A stretch of DNA of 64,000 nt from an uncultured Anaeroplasmataceae bacterium (GTDB taxonomy: Bacteria; Bacillota_I; Bacilli_A; Acholeplasmatales; Anaeroplasmataceae): the NCBI GenBank assembly GCA_934229535.1, contig CAKQDS010000008.1, forward strand, positions 10,028 through 74,027, read 5' to 3'. The position numbers and the translations under genes are program-made. Under the pieces are notes generated by a model that was not told the origin of the DNA, searched no databases, and was given only the letters and a program-made list of their open reading frames with translations. Below are positions 25,091 through 34,424 of this stretch, piece by piece. Position 1 is the stretch's first letter; each line of letters starts with the position of its first letter.

Positions 25091-26211
25091 ATAAATGATT
25101 CTAAAGCATCTAATGCTTTTTTTATTGTATCCATATCTACACAATAACTTATTCTAATATAATCATCAGCCTCAAAACAAATACCAGGTATAATTGCTAC
25201 CTTATATTTTAAAGCTAGCATTTTACAAAATGTCCATGAATCAATACCAAATTTTTTGATTGATGGGAATACATAGAATGCTCCTTCTGGGATATTAAGA
25301 ACAAGTCCCATATTTATTAGTCTATTACAAACATAGTCTCTACGTATTTTATAGCTTTCAATCATTTCCTTTGGATCAAAAAGAAGAGCCTCTTCCATAG
25401 CAGGTTGGATAAAGGTGTTTTCACCTACAAGCATATATTGATGAATTTTTAAGGCTTCAATTACAAAATCCTTAGGTGCCAGCATATAGCCGCAGCGCCA
25501 ACCTGGCATAGCGTATGGCTTTGATAAACTTTGGCAAATAATCATTTGCGGTTTTAAGTCCTTGTATTTGCACATAAAACTTGCTTTAGTGTAAATGATT
25601 TGATTATAAACATCATCACTTATTAGATAAATTGGCTTGTTTTTAATAGCATTATAGATGTTAGCTAATGATTGATCGTCTAAAATAGCGCCAGTTGGGT
25701 TATTTGGAGATGTAATGATTATGGCTTTAGTTTTGCTTGTAATTGCCTTGTCTAGCATTTCTTTAGAAATTTGAAAATTGTTTGCAGTAGTATCAATAGT
25801 TACAACTTTACCTTTAGCAAAATTTATTATTTGACGATACATTGGGTAGGCAGGAATTGGAACAATAAATTCATCACCTGGATTAGTCATTGTAAAAATT
25901 GCCGCAGTTAAGGCTTCGGTTGAGCCATGAGTAATTATTACCTCATCGGGTACATAATCAAGATTATTTTTTCTTTTTTCAAATTCACATACGGCTTTTC
26001 TTGTAGATAGAAGACCAGGTGTAGGTCCATATTTCGTCATATTTTGATTTAAGGCATTGATACAAGCCTTTTTTACTGAATCTGGTGTATTGAAATCAGG
26101 TTGGCCAAGAGTGAGAATGAGATTTGCACCAACACTTTGAGCATAATCGTTAAATTGACGTATTTTTGATGTTTCGACTAATTTGATTTGTTCATTGAGC
26201 TTTATATTCAT
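25078..26211 (-). CDS. patA: Class I aminotransferase, probable N-acetyl-LL-diaminopimelate aminotransferase
   Basis: 377 residues. PLP enzyme with LGQPDFNTPDSVK, ITSPNNPTGAI and the lysine of SLSKPYAMPGWRCGY, ending with YIRISYCVD. The family covers aspartate, aromatic and N-acetyl-diaminopimelate aminotransferases. It lies back to back with a lysine operon that encodes the acetylase branch (DapD/H and DapL) but no aminotransferase, so the PatA role is the best inference. Whether lysine also controls it is unclear; the riboswitch itself serves only the plus strand. Confidence 0.78.
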   Translation of the reverse strand: MNIKLNEQIKLVETSKIRQFNDYAQSVGANLILTLGQPDFNTPDSVKKACINALNQNMTKYGPTPGLLSTRKAVCEFEKRKNNLDYVPDEVIITHGSTEALTAAIFTMTNPGDEFIVPIPAYPMYRQIINFAKGKVVTIDTTANNFQISKEMLDKAITSKTKAIIITSPNNPTGAILDDQSLANIYNAIKNKPIYLISDDVYNQIIYTKASFMCKYKDLKPQMIICQSLSKPYAMPGWRCGYMLAPKDFVIEALKIHQYMLVGENTFIQPAMEEALLFDPKEMIESYKIRRDYVCNRLINMGLVLNIPEGAFYVFPSIKKFGIDSWTFCKMLALKYKVAIIPGICFEADDYIRISYCVDMDTIKKALDALESFIKEL

Positions 26212-26302
26212 AGATTTTATCCTTTCGATTAATTATTATGTAATAATTATACACATACTTAGCTAAAAAAACAATGAAAATTATATTTTTCATAATTTAT
26301 TG

Positions 26303-26332
26303 TAGACAAATTATATCAAAGTATGATAAAAT
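26303..26332 (+). promoter_or_regulatory. Promoter of the lysine operon
   Basis: TAGACA at 26303-26308, an 18-base spacer, and TAAAAT at 26327-26332 with an extended TG at 26324-26325. Transcription would start just before the riboswitch. Confidence 0.6.
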
Positions 26333-26345
26333 AGAGATTAAGTTA

Positions 26346-26552
26346 ATAGTAAATAGAGGTTGCGATGCAAATGAGTAGATTATAGAGAAGGCATTCAATG
26401 AAATAATTGAAAGGTAATCATCGCCGAATAAGAAATTATGGCAATTTTTTCTTATGGGTGCATAAAGAATATTTATGCAACTCCTACTTTATTTAGTAGA
26501 GGAGCTATTTGATGTAATCATTATAAGCACTTTACGGTGCTTTTATTTTTTC
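26346..26552 (+). promoter_or_regulatory. Lysine riboswitch (L box) with intrinsic terminator
   Basis: Conserved L-box pieces appear in order: ATAGAGGTTGCGA at 26353, AGTAGA, GAGAAGGCATTC, GAAAGG, TCATCGCCGAA near 26418, and GGGTGCAT near 26455. The expression platform ends in a terminator, AAGCAC (26525-26530) pairing with GTGCTT (26537-26542) and followed by TTATTTTTT. High lysine should therefore stop transcription before lysA. The remainder of this long gap holds the divergent promoters. Confidence 0.92.
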
Positions 26553-26568
26553 TTTGGAGGTATATTAG

Positions 26569-27804
26569 ATGTCTATTTTAAAAATTAATGGTGTCAGTTG
26601 TGATGAATTGAAGGAGAATTTTGGAACTCCACTTTATATTTATGATGAAAATAGATTAATTGATAATATTAAGGAATTTAAAAACAACTTTAAATCAAAT
26701 TGTTTTAAAACTAAAGTGATATATGCGTCTAAAAGCTTTAATATTAAAGCAATGCTTCGTCTTGTTAAGGAATATAATCTTGGCCTTGATTGCGTTTCGC
26801 TTGGGGAACTTTACACAGCTAATATGGTAAACTTTAATCATAAGGATATTTATCTACATGGTAATAATAAAAGTGATGAAGAAATTTTGTATTCAATTGA
26901 AAATAATGTAAATATAATTGTGGATAATATTTGTGAGTTAGAAAGAATAAAAAGACTTGCTAATGATAAAGATGTTAATTTATTTATTAGAATTAATGTC
27001 GGTGTAGAGGCTCATACACATAAATATATCGTTACAAGTGATATCGATTCTAAGTTTGGCGTAATTTATAATAGTGATGATTATAAAAAAATGTTAGAAA
27101 TAATTAATCATAATAAGAATTTAAATTTAGTTGGGCTACATTCTCATATAGGTTCTCAAATTTTTGATTTGTCAGGCTTTGCTGAGGAAATAAAAAGACT
27201 AGTATCATATTGTAAAGATTTTTCAAAGCCAATAAGTCTTGATTTAGGTGGTGGCTTTGGTGTTTTTTATACAAGTGAGGATACACCTAAAAAAATTGCT
27301 GATGTTTGTCATTTTATTGTTGAATGTGTTATTAAATATACTAAAGAATTTAATGTTAAGCTAAATGAGGTATTAATTGAACCTGGTAGAGCTATTGTTG
27401 GTGAAGCTGGTTATACTCTTTATACAATTGGCGATGTTAAAAGAACACCACATAAGCTTTATTACTTTATTGATGGGGGAATGACTGATAATATTAGACC
27501 AGCATTATATCAAGCAAAATATAGCTTTGATGTTGCAACAAAAATCGATTATCCTAAGGATGAAATGGTTTGTATCGCTGGTAAATGCTGTGAATCTGGG
27601 GATATTTTAGCAGAAATGGTAGTTTTACCAAAGGCTACTAGCGGAGATTTACTAATTTCCTATACAACAGGTGCCTATGGCTATTCTATGAGTTCTAATT
27701 ATAATAAGGCCTTAACGCCAGGTGTAGTTTTTATCAAGGATGGCAAGGCTAGAGTTGTAGTTAAAAGGCAAACATTAACGGAATTAATAGAAAGGGAAAT
27801 ATAA
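26569..27804 (+). CDS. lysA: Diaminopimelate decarboxylase
   Basis: 411 residues. The PLP lysine lies in VIYASKSFN, GLHSHIGSQI and DLGGGFGV bind the phosphate, EPGRAIVG and CESGD complete the active site at the dimer interface. It makes lysine from meso-diaminopimelate. It is the first gene after the lysine riboswitch, preceded by TTGGAGG. It shares one base with dapF. Confidence 0.96.
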   Translation: MSILKINGVSCDELKENFGTPLYIYDENRLIDNIKEFKNNFKSNCFKTKVIYASKSFNIKAMLRLVKEYNLGLDCVSLGELYTANMVNFNHKDIYLHGNNKSDEEILYSIENNVNIIVDNICELERIKRLANDKDVNLFIRINVGVEAHTHKYIVTSDIDSKFGVIYNSDDYKKMLEIINHNKNLNLVGLHSHIGSQIFDLSGFAEEIKRLVSYCKDFSKPISLDLGGGFGVFYTSEDTPKKIADVCHFIVECVIKYTKEFNVKLNEVLIEPGRAIVGEAGYTLYTIGDVKRTPHKLYYFIDGGMTDNIRPALYQAKYSFDVATKIDYPKDEMVCIAGKCCESGDILAEMVVLPKATSGDLLISYTTGAYGYSMSSNYNKALTPGVVFIKDGKARVVVKRQTLTELIEREI

Positions 27805-28604
27805 TGAAATTTTTAAAAATGCATGGTTGTGGTAATGATTTTTTAATTGCCGATTATAAAGAAAATATTGATTATTCAAACTTAGCAATAAAAATTTGTG
27901 ATAGATATGTAGGCGTAGGTGCAGATGGATTAATTTTAGTAAAAACTAATCCATTAGAAATGATTTATTATAATTCTGATGGTTCAAGAGCACCAATGTG
28001 TGGTAATGGTATACGTTGTTTTGCACTTTATTGCTATTATAATAAAATTGTTAATGATCTTAATTTTGATGTACTAACACTTGCTGGTATAATGAAAATT
28101 GAAATTAAATGTCTTAATCCTTTTAATGTTAGGGTAAATATGGGAAAAGCTATTTATGATAATAGTCTTATAAAAGCCTATGATGATTTAAGCTTCAAAG
28201 GAAGAATAATTAAGGTAAATGATTTAGAAGTGAAGATTTATTCACTTTTCGCTGGAACTATTCATACAGTTATTTTTGTTGATGACTTTAATGATAAGGT
28301 TTTAGACTATGCTAAGGATATTTCTGATTTTTATCTTTTTAGGGAAAAAACTAATGTTAATTTTGTAAAGGTTGTTAATAAAGATACAATCTATGTTAAA
28401 ACCTTTGAAAGAGGCTGTGGTTGGACGTTTGCTTGTGGAACTGGATGCTGTGCTAGCGTATATGTTGCTAATGAGCTTGGTAAAATTAATAATGAAGCTA
28501 ATGTTATTTTGAAATATGGTACTTTAAATATAAAAATAGAAGATAATATTTATATGACAGGACCAGCAAAAATTGTATATGAAGGTGAATATAAATTATG
28601 TTAA
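27804..28604 (+). CDS. dapF: Diaminopimelate epimerase
   Basis: 266 residues. Both active-site cysteines are present: in MCGNGIRCF and in FACGTGCCAS. The start MKFLKMHGCGNDF is family-typical. It converts LL- to meso-diaminopimelate, the form used for both cell wall and lysine. It overlaps dapA by seven bases. Confidence 0.96.
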   Translation: MKFLKMHGCGNDFLIADYKENIDYSNLAIKICDRYVGVGADGLILVKTNPLEMIYYNSDGSRAPMCGNGIRCFALYCYYNKIVNDLNFDVLTLAGIMKIEIKCLNPFNVRVNMGKAIYDNSLIKAYDDLSFKGRIIKVNDLEVKIYSLFAGTIHTVIFVDDFNDKVLDYAKDISDFYLFREKTNVNFVKVVNKDTIYVKTFERGCGWTFACGTGCCASVYVANELGKINNEANVILKYGTLNIKIEDNIYMTGPAKIVYEGEYKLC

Positions 28605-29482
28605 AGGGTAGCTTTGTAGCACTTATCACTCCATTTTTGGAGGATGGAAGTACAAATTATCAAAAATTAAAGGAGTTAGTAGAATATCATATTAATAATG
28701 GAACAAATGGATTAGTTGTTTTGGGAACAACAGCTGAGGCTGCAACTATTGATTTTGAAGAGCAGAAAAAAATTGCTAAGTTTGTTATTGAACTAGTTAA
28801 TAAAAGAATACCAGTAATGGTAGGTGCTGGATCAAATTCAACTGAAATAGCATGCAAAAATGCTTATGAGCTTTCAAGGCTTGGAGCTGATTATATTTTA
28901 TCAATAACTCCTTATTATAATAAATGTAATAATGAGGGAATGATTCGTCATTTTGAAGCTATCGCTAAGGCATCAGCCTGTCCGGTAATGCTTTATAATG
29001 TTCCTGGTAGAACCAACGTATCAATTTCAATTGAAGCTATTGCTCATTTAGCTAAAAATAAAAATATTTGTGGAATTAAAGAAGCTTCAGGGAATATGTC
29101 ATATGCTATGAAGGTTAGTCAATATTTAAGTGATGATTTTGTAATGTTTTCAGGGAATGATGATATTATTTTACCAATGATAAGCATTGGTGCAAGTGGA
29201 GTTATTTCTGTTTTAGCAAATATTTGCCCTAAAACTGTTAAGAACATATGTCAATATGCCTTAGATGGTAATTATTTAGAGGCAAGAATGCTAGCTAATA
29301 GTAGTCTTAAGCTTGCAAATGCTTTATTTATGGAAACGAGCCCTATTCCTATTAAGGAAGCAATGAATTATTTAGGATTTGAGGTTGGAGGATATCATTT
29401 ACCATTATGTAATATGAGCTTTGAAAATAAAGAAAAGCTGATTAAGGTAATAAATGAATCAAAAGGAGTAATTAATCTATGA
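28598..29482 (+). CDS. dapA: 4-hydroxy-tetrahydrodipicolinate synthase
   Basis: 294 residues, TIM barrel. GTTAEAAT, the tyrosine of MLYNVPGRT, and the Schiff-base lysine of GIKEASGN are all present. It condenses aspartate semialdehyde with pyruvate. It overlaps dapF before and dapB after (4 bases). Confidence 0.96.
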   Translation: MLKGSFVALITPFLEDGSTNYQKLKELVEYHINNGTNGLVVLGTTAEAATIDFEEQKKIAKFVIELVNKRIPVMVGAGSNSTEIACKNAYELSRLGADYILSITPYYNKCNNEGMIRHFEAIAKASACPVMLYNVPGRTNVSISIEAIAHLAKNKNICGIKEASGNMSYAMKVSQYLSDDFVMFSGNDDIILPMISIGASGVISVLANICPKTVKNICQYALDGNYLEARMLANSSLKLANALFMETSPIPIKEAMNYLGFEVGGYHLPLCNMSFENKEKLIKVINESKGVINL

Positions 29483-30198
29483 AAATATGCTTAGTAGGAT
29501 ATGGGGCAATGGGCCATATTGTTTATGAAATGGCAAATAATGAAATATCTGCAATTTGTGATATTAATTATGAAAAGGGAATTAAAAATTTATCTGAGTT
29601 AAAAGATCATATTGATGTAATTCTTGATTTTTCTAATCCCGCTAATTTAGATATGATTTACGAATATGCAATAAAGAATAATACACCAGTTGTTTTGGCT
29701 ACTACTGGGTATAATATTGCAGCTGAAGCCAAGATTAATGAATTAGCTAAATTTGTGCCTGTTTTAAAAAGTGCAAATTTTAGCTTAGGTGTTTTAGTTA
29801 TGGATAAGGTGCTAGAAATGATAACACCAATTTTAAAGGATAGCTTTGATATTGAAATTGTTGAAGCACACCATCATAATAAGGTGGATGCACCATCAGG
29901 AACTGCAAAAATGTTTTTAAATACTTTAATTGATAAAACAAATTACGAACCAAACTTTGGTAGATATGGAAATGAAAAAAGAAAACCAAACGAAATTGGT
30001 GTGTCTTCAATAAGAGGTGGTAGTATTGTTGGAGAGCACGAGGTTTTATATTGTGGTGAAGATGAGGTACTTAGCATTAAACATAGTGCTTCAAGTCGAA
30101 AAATTTTTGCTAAAGGTGCGCTTTTAGCTTGCAAATTTATTGTAAAACAGGAAAAAGGCTTGTATAATATGAAAGACGTGTTATTTAAAGGAGAATAA
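29479..30198 (+). CDS. dapB: 4-hydroxy-tetrahydrodipicolinate reductase
   Basis: 239 residues. N-terminal nucleotide fold (KICLVGYGAMG) and the signature VEAHHHNKVDAPSGTA with the catalytic His/Lys. It reduces the DapA product to tetrahydrodipicolinate. A somewhat short but complete member. It shares one base with the next gene. Confidence 0.95.
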   Translation: MKICLVGYGAMGHIVYEMANNEISAICDINYEKGIKNLSELKDHIDVILDFSNPANLDMIYEYAIKNNTPVVLATTGYNIAAEAKINELAKFVPVLKSANFSLGVLVMDKVLEMITPILKDSFDIEIVEAHHHNKVDAPSGTAKMFLNTLIDKTNYEPNFGRYGNEKRKPNEIGVSSIRGGSIVGEHEVLYCGEDEVLSIKHSASSRKIFAKGALLACKFIVKQEKGLYNMKDVLFKGE

Positions 30199-30896
30199 TG
30201 ATGGACGCTTTAGAAATTATAAATTTAATACATACTTCAAAGAAAAAAACACCTATTAGGGCTTATATTAAGGCAAGAAAAGACATTGATTTTTTAGGTT
30301 GTCATTGCTTTGGTAATAAGGATGGTTATATTGTAATTGGTGAATATGAGGATTTTAAAAAAGCAATTGATATAAATAAGGAATTTATTATTGACTGCTT
30401 TATTGAAAATGATTATCGTAATTCGGCAATTCCTCTTTTAGACAAAAAAAATATTAATGCTAGAATTGAACCAGGAGCAATTATTAGAGATATGGTTGAA
30501 ATTGGTAATAATGCTGTAATTATGATGGGTGCAATTATTAATATTGGTGCTGTAATTGGTGATGGAACAATGATTGATATGGGCGCAGTCCTTGGTGGAC
30601 GAGCTATAGTTGGTAAAAATTGTCATATTGGAGCAGGAAGCGTTCTTGCTGGAGTAGTTGAGCCACCATCAGCAACACCTGTTGTAATCGAGGATGATGT
30701 GCTAATTGGAGCTAATGCCGTTGTAATTGAAGGCGTAAGAGTTGGTAAGGGTTCTGTCGTTGCAGCTGGTGCTGTTGTAATTGAAGATGTTCCTAGTGGT
30801 GTTGTTGTAGCAGGAGTTCCAGCTAAAATTATTAAGAAAAAGGATGAGAAAACTCTTTCAAAATCTGAATTAATTGATGCATTAAGGACATTGTAA
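30198..30896 (+). CDS. dapH: Tetrahydrodipicolinate N-acetyltransferase
   Basis: 232 residues. The N-terminal alpha/beta domain is followed by a left-handed beta-helix of hexapeptide repeats (IEPGAIIRDMVEIGNNAVIMMGA and similar), with GAGSVLAGVVEPPSATPV near the active site, typical of the acetyl (not succinyl) enzyme DapH/DapD. It commits the operon to the acetylated DAP branch. A 48-base gap separates it from asd. Confidence 0.94.
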   Translation: MMDALEIINLIHTSKKKTPIRAYIKARKDIDFLGCHCFGNKDGYIVIGEYEDFKKAIDINKEFIIDCFIENDYRNSAIPLLDKKNINARIEPGAIIRDMVEIGNNAVIMMGAIINIGAVIGDGTMIDMGAVLGGRAIVGKNCHIGAGSVLAGVVEPPSATPVVIEDDVLIGANAVVIEGVRVGKGSVVAAGAVVIEDVPSGVVVAGVPAKIIKKKDEKTLSKSELIDALRTL

Positions 30897-30944
30897 CAAG
30901 CATTTACATTTAAAAATAATATAATAAAATATGGAGATGGAAGA

Positions 30945-31937
30945 ATGAAAAAATATAATGTAGCAATCGTTGGAGCAACTGGTTTAGTAGGAAGTACATT
31001 TATTCATGTGCTTGAGGAATATAAATTTCCTGTTAAATCAATAAAAATGCTTGCATCAAAGAGAAGTGCAGGCAAAAAATTATTATTTAATGGAAATGAA
31101 TATACTGTTGAAGAATTAACAGAAAATTCATTTGAAGGTATTGATTTAGCACTTTTCAGTGCTGGTGGTGATGTAAGCAGAAAATTTGCTCCAATTGCGA
31201 GAAGTGCAGGTGCGAGAGTTATTGATAATTCATCAGCATGGCGTCAAGATAAGGAAATACCATTGATTGTTCCTGAGGTGAATTTTTCAGATTATAAAAT
31301 GAATAAATTAATTGCTAATCCTAATTGTTCAACAATTCAATCAATTATACCATTAAAGGCAATAGATGATGCTTATGGATTAACAAGAGTTTTTTATTCA
31401 ACATATCAAGCTGTTTCTGGTTCTGGTCAAAAGGGTAAAAATGATTTGGAGGGATGCTTAAATGGTGATGAGCCAAAATTCTATCCATATAATATTGCTC
31501 AAACATGTATACCAGAAATTGATGTATTTTTAGATAATGGATATACAAAGGAAGAAATTAAAATGGTAAATGAAACTAGAAAAATTCTTCATAAGCCAGA
31601 TCTTTTAGTTTCAGCAACATGTGTTAGAGTTCCCGTTGCAAATTCTCATGGTGTAAGTATTATGTGTGAGGTTGAAAAAGAATTTGACATTGATGATGTA
31701 AAGAAAACACTTGCTAATTTCCCTGATATAGTTGTTCTAGATGATAATGTTAACCATATTTATCCAACAAGTATTGTTGCCAATGGAACTGATAAAGTTT
31801 ATGTAGGAAGAATTCGTAAGGATTTAGCTCAGAAAAATGGTTTATTGTTTTATTGTACAGCTGATAATATCCGTAAGGGTGCTGCCTCAAATGCTGTTCA
31901 AATAGCGATGAAGCTTGCAGAAATTGATGAAATGTAG
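30945..31937 (+). CDS. asd: Aspartate-semialdehyde dehydrogenase
   Basis: 330 residues. IVGATGLVGSTFIHVLEE binds NADPH, and the catalytic cysteine lies in NPNCSTIQ. YQAVSGSGQKG is also conserved. It reduces aspartyl phosphate to the semialdehyde used by dapA. AGATGGAAG precedes the ATG. Confidence 0.96.
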   Translation: MKKYNVAIVGATGLVGSTFIHVLEEYKFPVKSIKMLASKRSAGKKLLFNGNEYTVEELTENSFEGIDLALFSAGGDVSRKFAPIARSAGARVIDNSSAWRQDKEIPLIVPEVNFSDYKMNKLIANPNCSTIQSIIPLKAIDDAYGLTRVFYSTYQAVSGSGQKGKNDLEGCLNGDEPKFYPYNIAQTCIPEIDVFLDNGYTKEEIKMVNETRKILHKPDLLVSATCVRVPVANSHGVSIMCEVEKEFDIDDVKKTLANFPDIVVLDDNVNHIYPTSIVANGTDKVYVGRIRKDLAQKNGLLFYCTADNIRKGAASNAVQIAMKLAEIDEM

Positions 31938-31945
31938 GTGTAATT

Positions 31946-33250
31946 ATGATTGTTGTATGTAAATTTGGTGGTTCATCACTGTCATGCTCAACTCAATTTG
32001 AAAAGGTAAAAAATATTGTTCTTAGTGACGAACAACGACAGGTAGTAGTTGTATCAGCTTTAGGAAAGCGTAATAAGAGTGATACGAAAATTACCGATTT
32101 GCTTTATATATTAGGAGCTCATTTAAAATATAATGTTGGCTATGATGATATATGGAATATGTTTTCATCTCGATTTATAGGTGTTAAAGAGGAGCTAGGG
32201 TTAAAATATGACATTGAAGGTGATTTAGAGGCTTTGAAGAATGAATTAAGTTCACATATTCAAACTGATTATTTAGTAAGTAGAGGTGAATATTTTACTG
32301 CCAAATTAATGAGTGAATATTTAGGATTTACTTTTGTAGATGCTAAAGATCTTATTTCCTTTGATTATGATGGTAAAATCAATTATGAGGTAACTGAAGA
32401 GAAGGTAAATCAGGCATTTGCAAAATATGGAAGAATAATTGTTCCAGGCTTTTATGGTAGCTTTCCAAATGGTTCAATTAAATTATTAAGTCGTGGTGGA
32501 AGCGATGTTACTGGTTCAATTTTGGCAAAAAGCTTAAATGCTTCAATGTATGAAAACTGGACAGATGTTTCAGGTGTATATGCTGTTGATCCAAGAATTG
32601 TAGAAAATCCTCGAAGTATTCCGCAAATTACTTATGCCGAATTAAGAGAATTATCTTATATGGGTGCAAATGTTTTACATGAAGAAACTGTTTTTCCAGT
32701 TCAGGCGCTAAATATTCCTATTAATATTAAAAATACTAATGATCCTAATAATCCAGGCACTATTATTCGTCAAAAATGTGATGACGATACTCATATTGTA
32801 ACTGGTATTGCTGGCAAAAAGAACTTTATGTCATTTAATATTTTCCGTGATCATATGTCAAATGAAATTGGCTTTTTAAGAAAGGTCTTATCAATTTTTG
32901 AAAAATATAAGGTTTCAATTGAACATATTCCTTCGGGAATTGATTCGATTTCTGTTGTTTGTTCAAAGGAATCATGTGAAAACTATTATTATGAAATTAT
33001 ATCTGATATTAAAAGAGAGCTTGAAGCTGATGTAACGCTTGATGAGGATATTGCATTAGTAGCTATTGTTGGTAGAAACATGGTTAAGCGTAGTGGATTA
33101 TGTGGTAAGGTATTTACAATTTTAGGAAATTCTAAAATTAATGTTAAGCTTTTAGCTCAAGGTCCAAGTGAATTAAATATAATAGTCGGTGTATCTGAGG
33201 CTGATTATGAAGAAACAATTCGTTCATTATATAAGGATATTGTTGCATGA
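31946..33250 (+). CDS. lysC: Aspartate kinase
   Basis: 434 residues. Kinase domain with VCKFGGSSLS, RGGSDVTGS and the WTDVSGVYAVDPR segment, then two ACT domains (from about residue 300) that usually bind lysine or threonine. It starts the pathway by phosphorylating aspartate. The riboswitch and the ACT domains together give two layers of lysine feedback. It overlaps dapL by four bases. Confidence 0.94.
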   Translation: MIVVCKFGGSSLSCSTQFEKVKNIVLSDEQRQVVVVSALGKRNKSDTKITDLLYILGAHLKYNVGYDDIWNMFSSRFIGVKEELGLKYDIEGDLEALKNELSSHIQTDYLVSRGEYFTAKLMSEYLGFTFVDAKDLISFDYDGKINYEVTEEKVNQAFAKYGRIIVPGFYGSFPNGSIKLLSRGGSDVTGSILAKSLNASMYENWTDVSGVYAVDPRIVENPRSIPQITYAELRELSYMGANVLHEETVFPVQALNIPINIKNTNDPNNPGTIIRQKCDDDTHIVTGIAGKKNFMSFNIFRDHMSNEIGFLRKVLSIFEKYKVSIEHIPSGIDSISVVCSKESCENYYYEIISDIKRELEADVTLDEDIALVAIVGRNMVKRSGLCGKVFTILGNSKINVKLLAQGPSELNIIVGVSEADYEETIRSLYKDIVA

Positions 33251-34329
33251 TAGATTTAAAAAGAATAAGATGTGATCTTCATCAAATTCCTGAAATTGGT
33301 ATGCATGAATTTAAAACTAAGGAATACCTATTAAATATTTTAAAAAAATTTAAATGTAGGATATTTGAAATAGGTGAAACTGGGCTAATTGCATTTTTTG
33401 ATTTTAACAAAGAAGATTCAATTTGCTTTAGGGCAGATATGGATGCACTTCCTGTTAATGAACAAAATGATGTTTGGTATAAATCTAAAAATTTGGGATA
33501 TATGCATGCTTGTGGACATGATGGTCATATGAGTATGCTTCTGGGATTATGTGAATATCTAGATAGTTTAAATGAGTATAAATATAATGTCAGTTGTCTT
33601 TTCCAACCATCAGAAGAAATATATGGTGGAGCTAGAAGCGTGGTTGATAGTAAGATTCTTGATAAGCTAAATACTAAAGCAATGTTTGGTATGCATATTT
33701 GGCCTAATTTAGCTAAAGGAAAAATTTATAGTATGCCCAAAGGAATGCTTGCTAAAAGTGCTGAGGTTGATATCGAAATAATCGGCAAAACGGTACATGC
33801 TGCTAATCGAGATGAAGGAATTGACTCTATCTTGATTGCTAGTAAATATCTAATTAATTTATACGATTTAGCTTCAAAAATAAAAGAACCGCATTTATTA
33901 AATTTCGGTAAAATCGAGGGCGGTACTATTCGTAATTCTGTTGCTGAAAAGACGAAATTATTTGCGACTATGCGCGCATTTGATGACCAAACCTTTGCTA
34001 TCCTTCAAAATAACTTATTTAATGCTAGCAAAAACTATAATGCTGAATTTAATATAGAAATTCGCTCTGATTTTCCATTTGTGTATAATGATCCTGAATT
34101 AATTAAAAAAATGGACTTTATAAATATTTTAGAAAAACCATTTATGCAAGCTGAGGATTTTGGTCTATATACATCAATTTATCCTTGTCTATTTTTACTT
34201 TTAGGTGCTGGTAATACATCTATGCTTCATCAATCAACATTTGATTTTGATATGAATATTTTAAATGATGGTTTGGCTGCATATAAAAAAATTCTTAAAA
34301 TAATGGCTAAAGATCAAAAAATAGAATAA
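33247..34329 (+). CDS. dapL: N-acetyldiaminopimelate deacetylase
   Basis: 360 residues, M20 metallopeptidase family. RADMDALPV, HACGHDGHMSML and PSEEIYGGA carry the metal and catalytic residues. The context at the end of the lysine operon, together with DapH, identifies it as the acetyl-DAP deacetylase (YkuR type) rather than a general amidohydrolase. Confidence 0.9.
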   Translation: MIDLKRIRCDLHQIPEIGMHEFKTKEYLLNILKKFKCRIFEIGETGLIAFFDFNKEDSICFRADMDALPVNEQNDVWYKSKNLGYMHACGHDGHMSMLLGLCEYLDSLNEYKYNVSCLFQPSEEIYGGARSVVDSKILDKLNTKAMFGMHIWPNLAKGKIYSMPKGMLAKSAEVDIEIIGKTVHAANRDEGIDSILIASKYLINLYDLASKIKEPHLLNFGKIEGGTIRNSVAEKTKLFATMRAFDDQTFAILQNNLFNASKNYNAEFNIEIRSDFPFVYNDPELIKKMDFINILEKPFMQAEDFGLYTSIYPCLFLLLGAGNTSMLHQSTFDFDMNILNDGLAAYKKILKIMAKDQKIE

Positions 34330-34395
34330 TTTAAGTAATCACTAGTTTATAAAATTTAATGAATAATGAAATTTATGATTTATTTACTGGTAAAT

Positions 34396-34424
34396 AAAAA
34401 AAGACATTTTTAATTGTCTTTTTT
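34396..34424. terminator. Bidirectional terminator between the lysine operon and the ATP-grasp gene
   Basis: AAAAAGACA and TGTCTTTTT form a 9-bp stem around TTTTTAAT. T runs follow on the plus strand and A runs precede it, so it can serve both convergent units. Confidence 0.8.
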
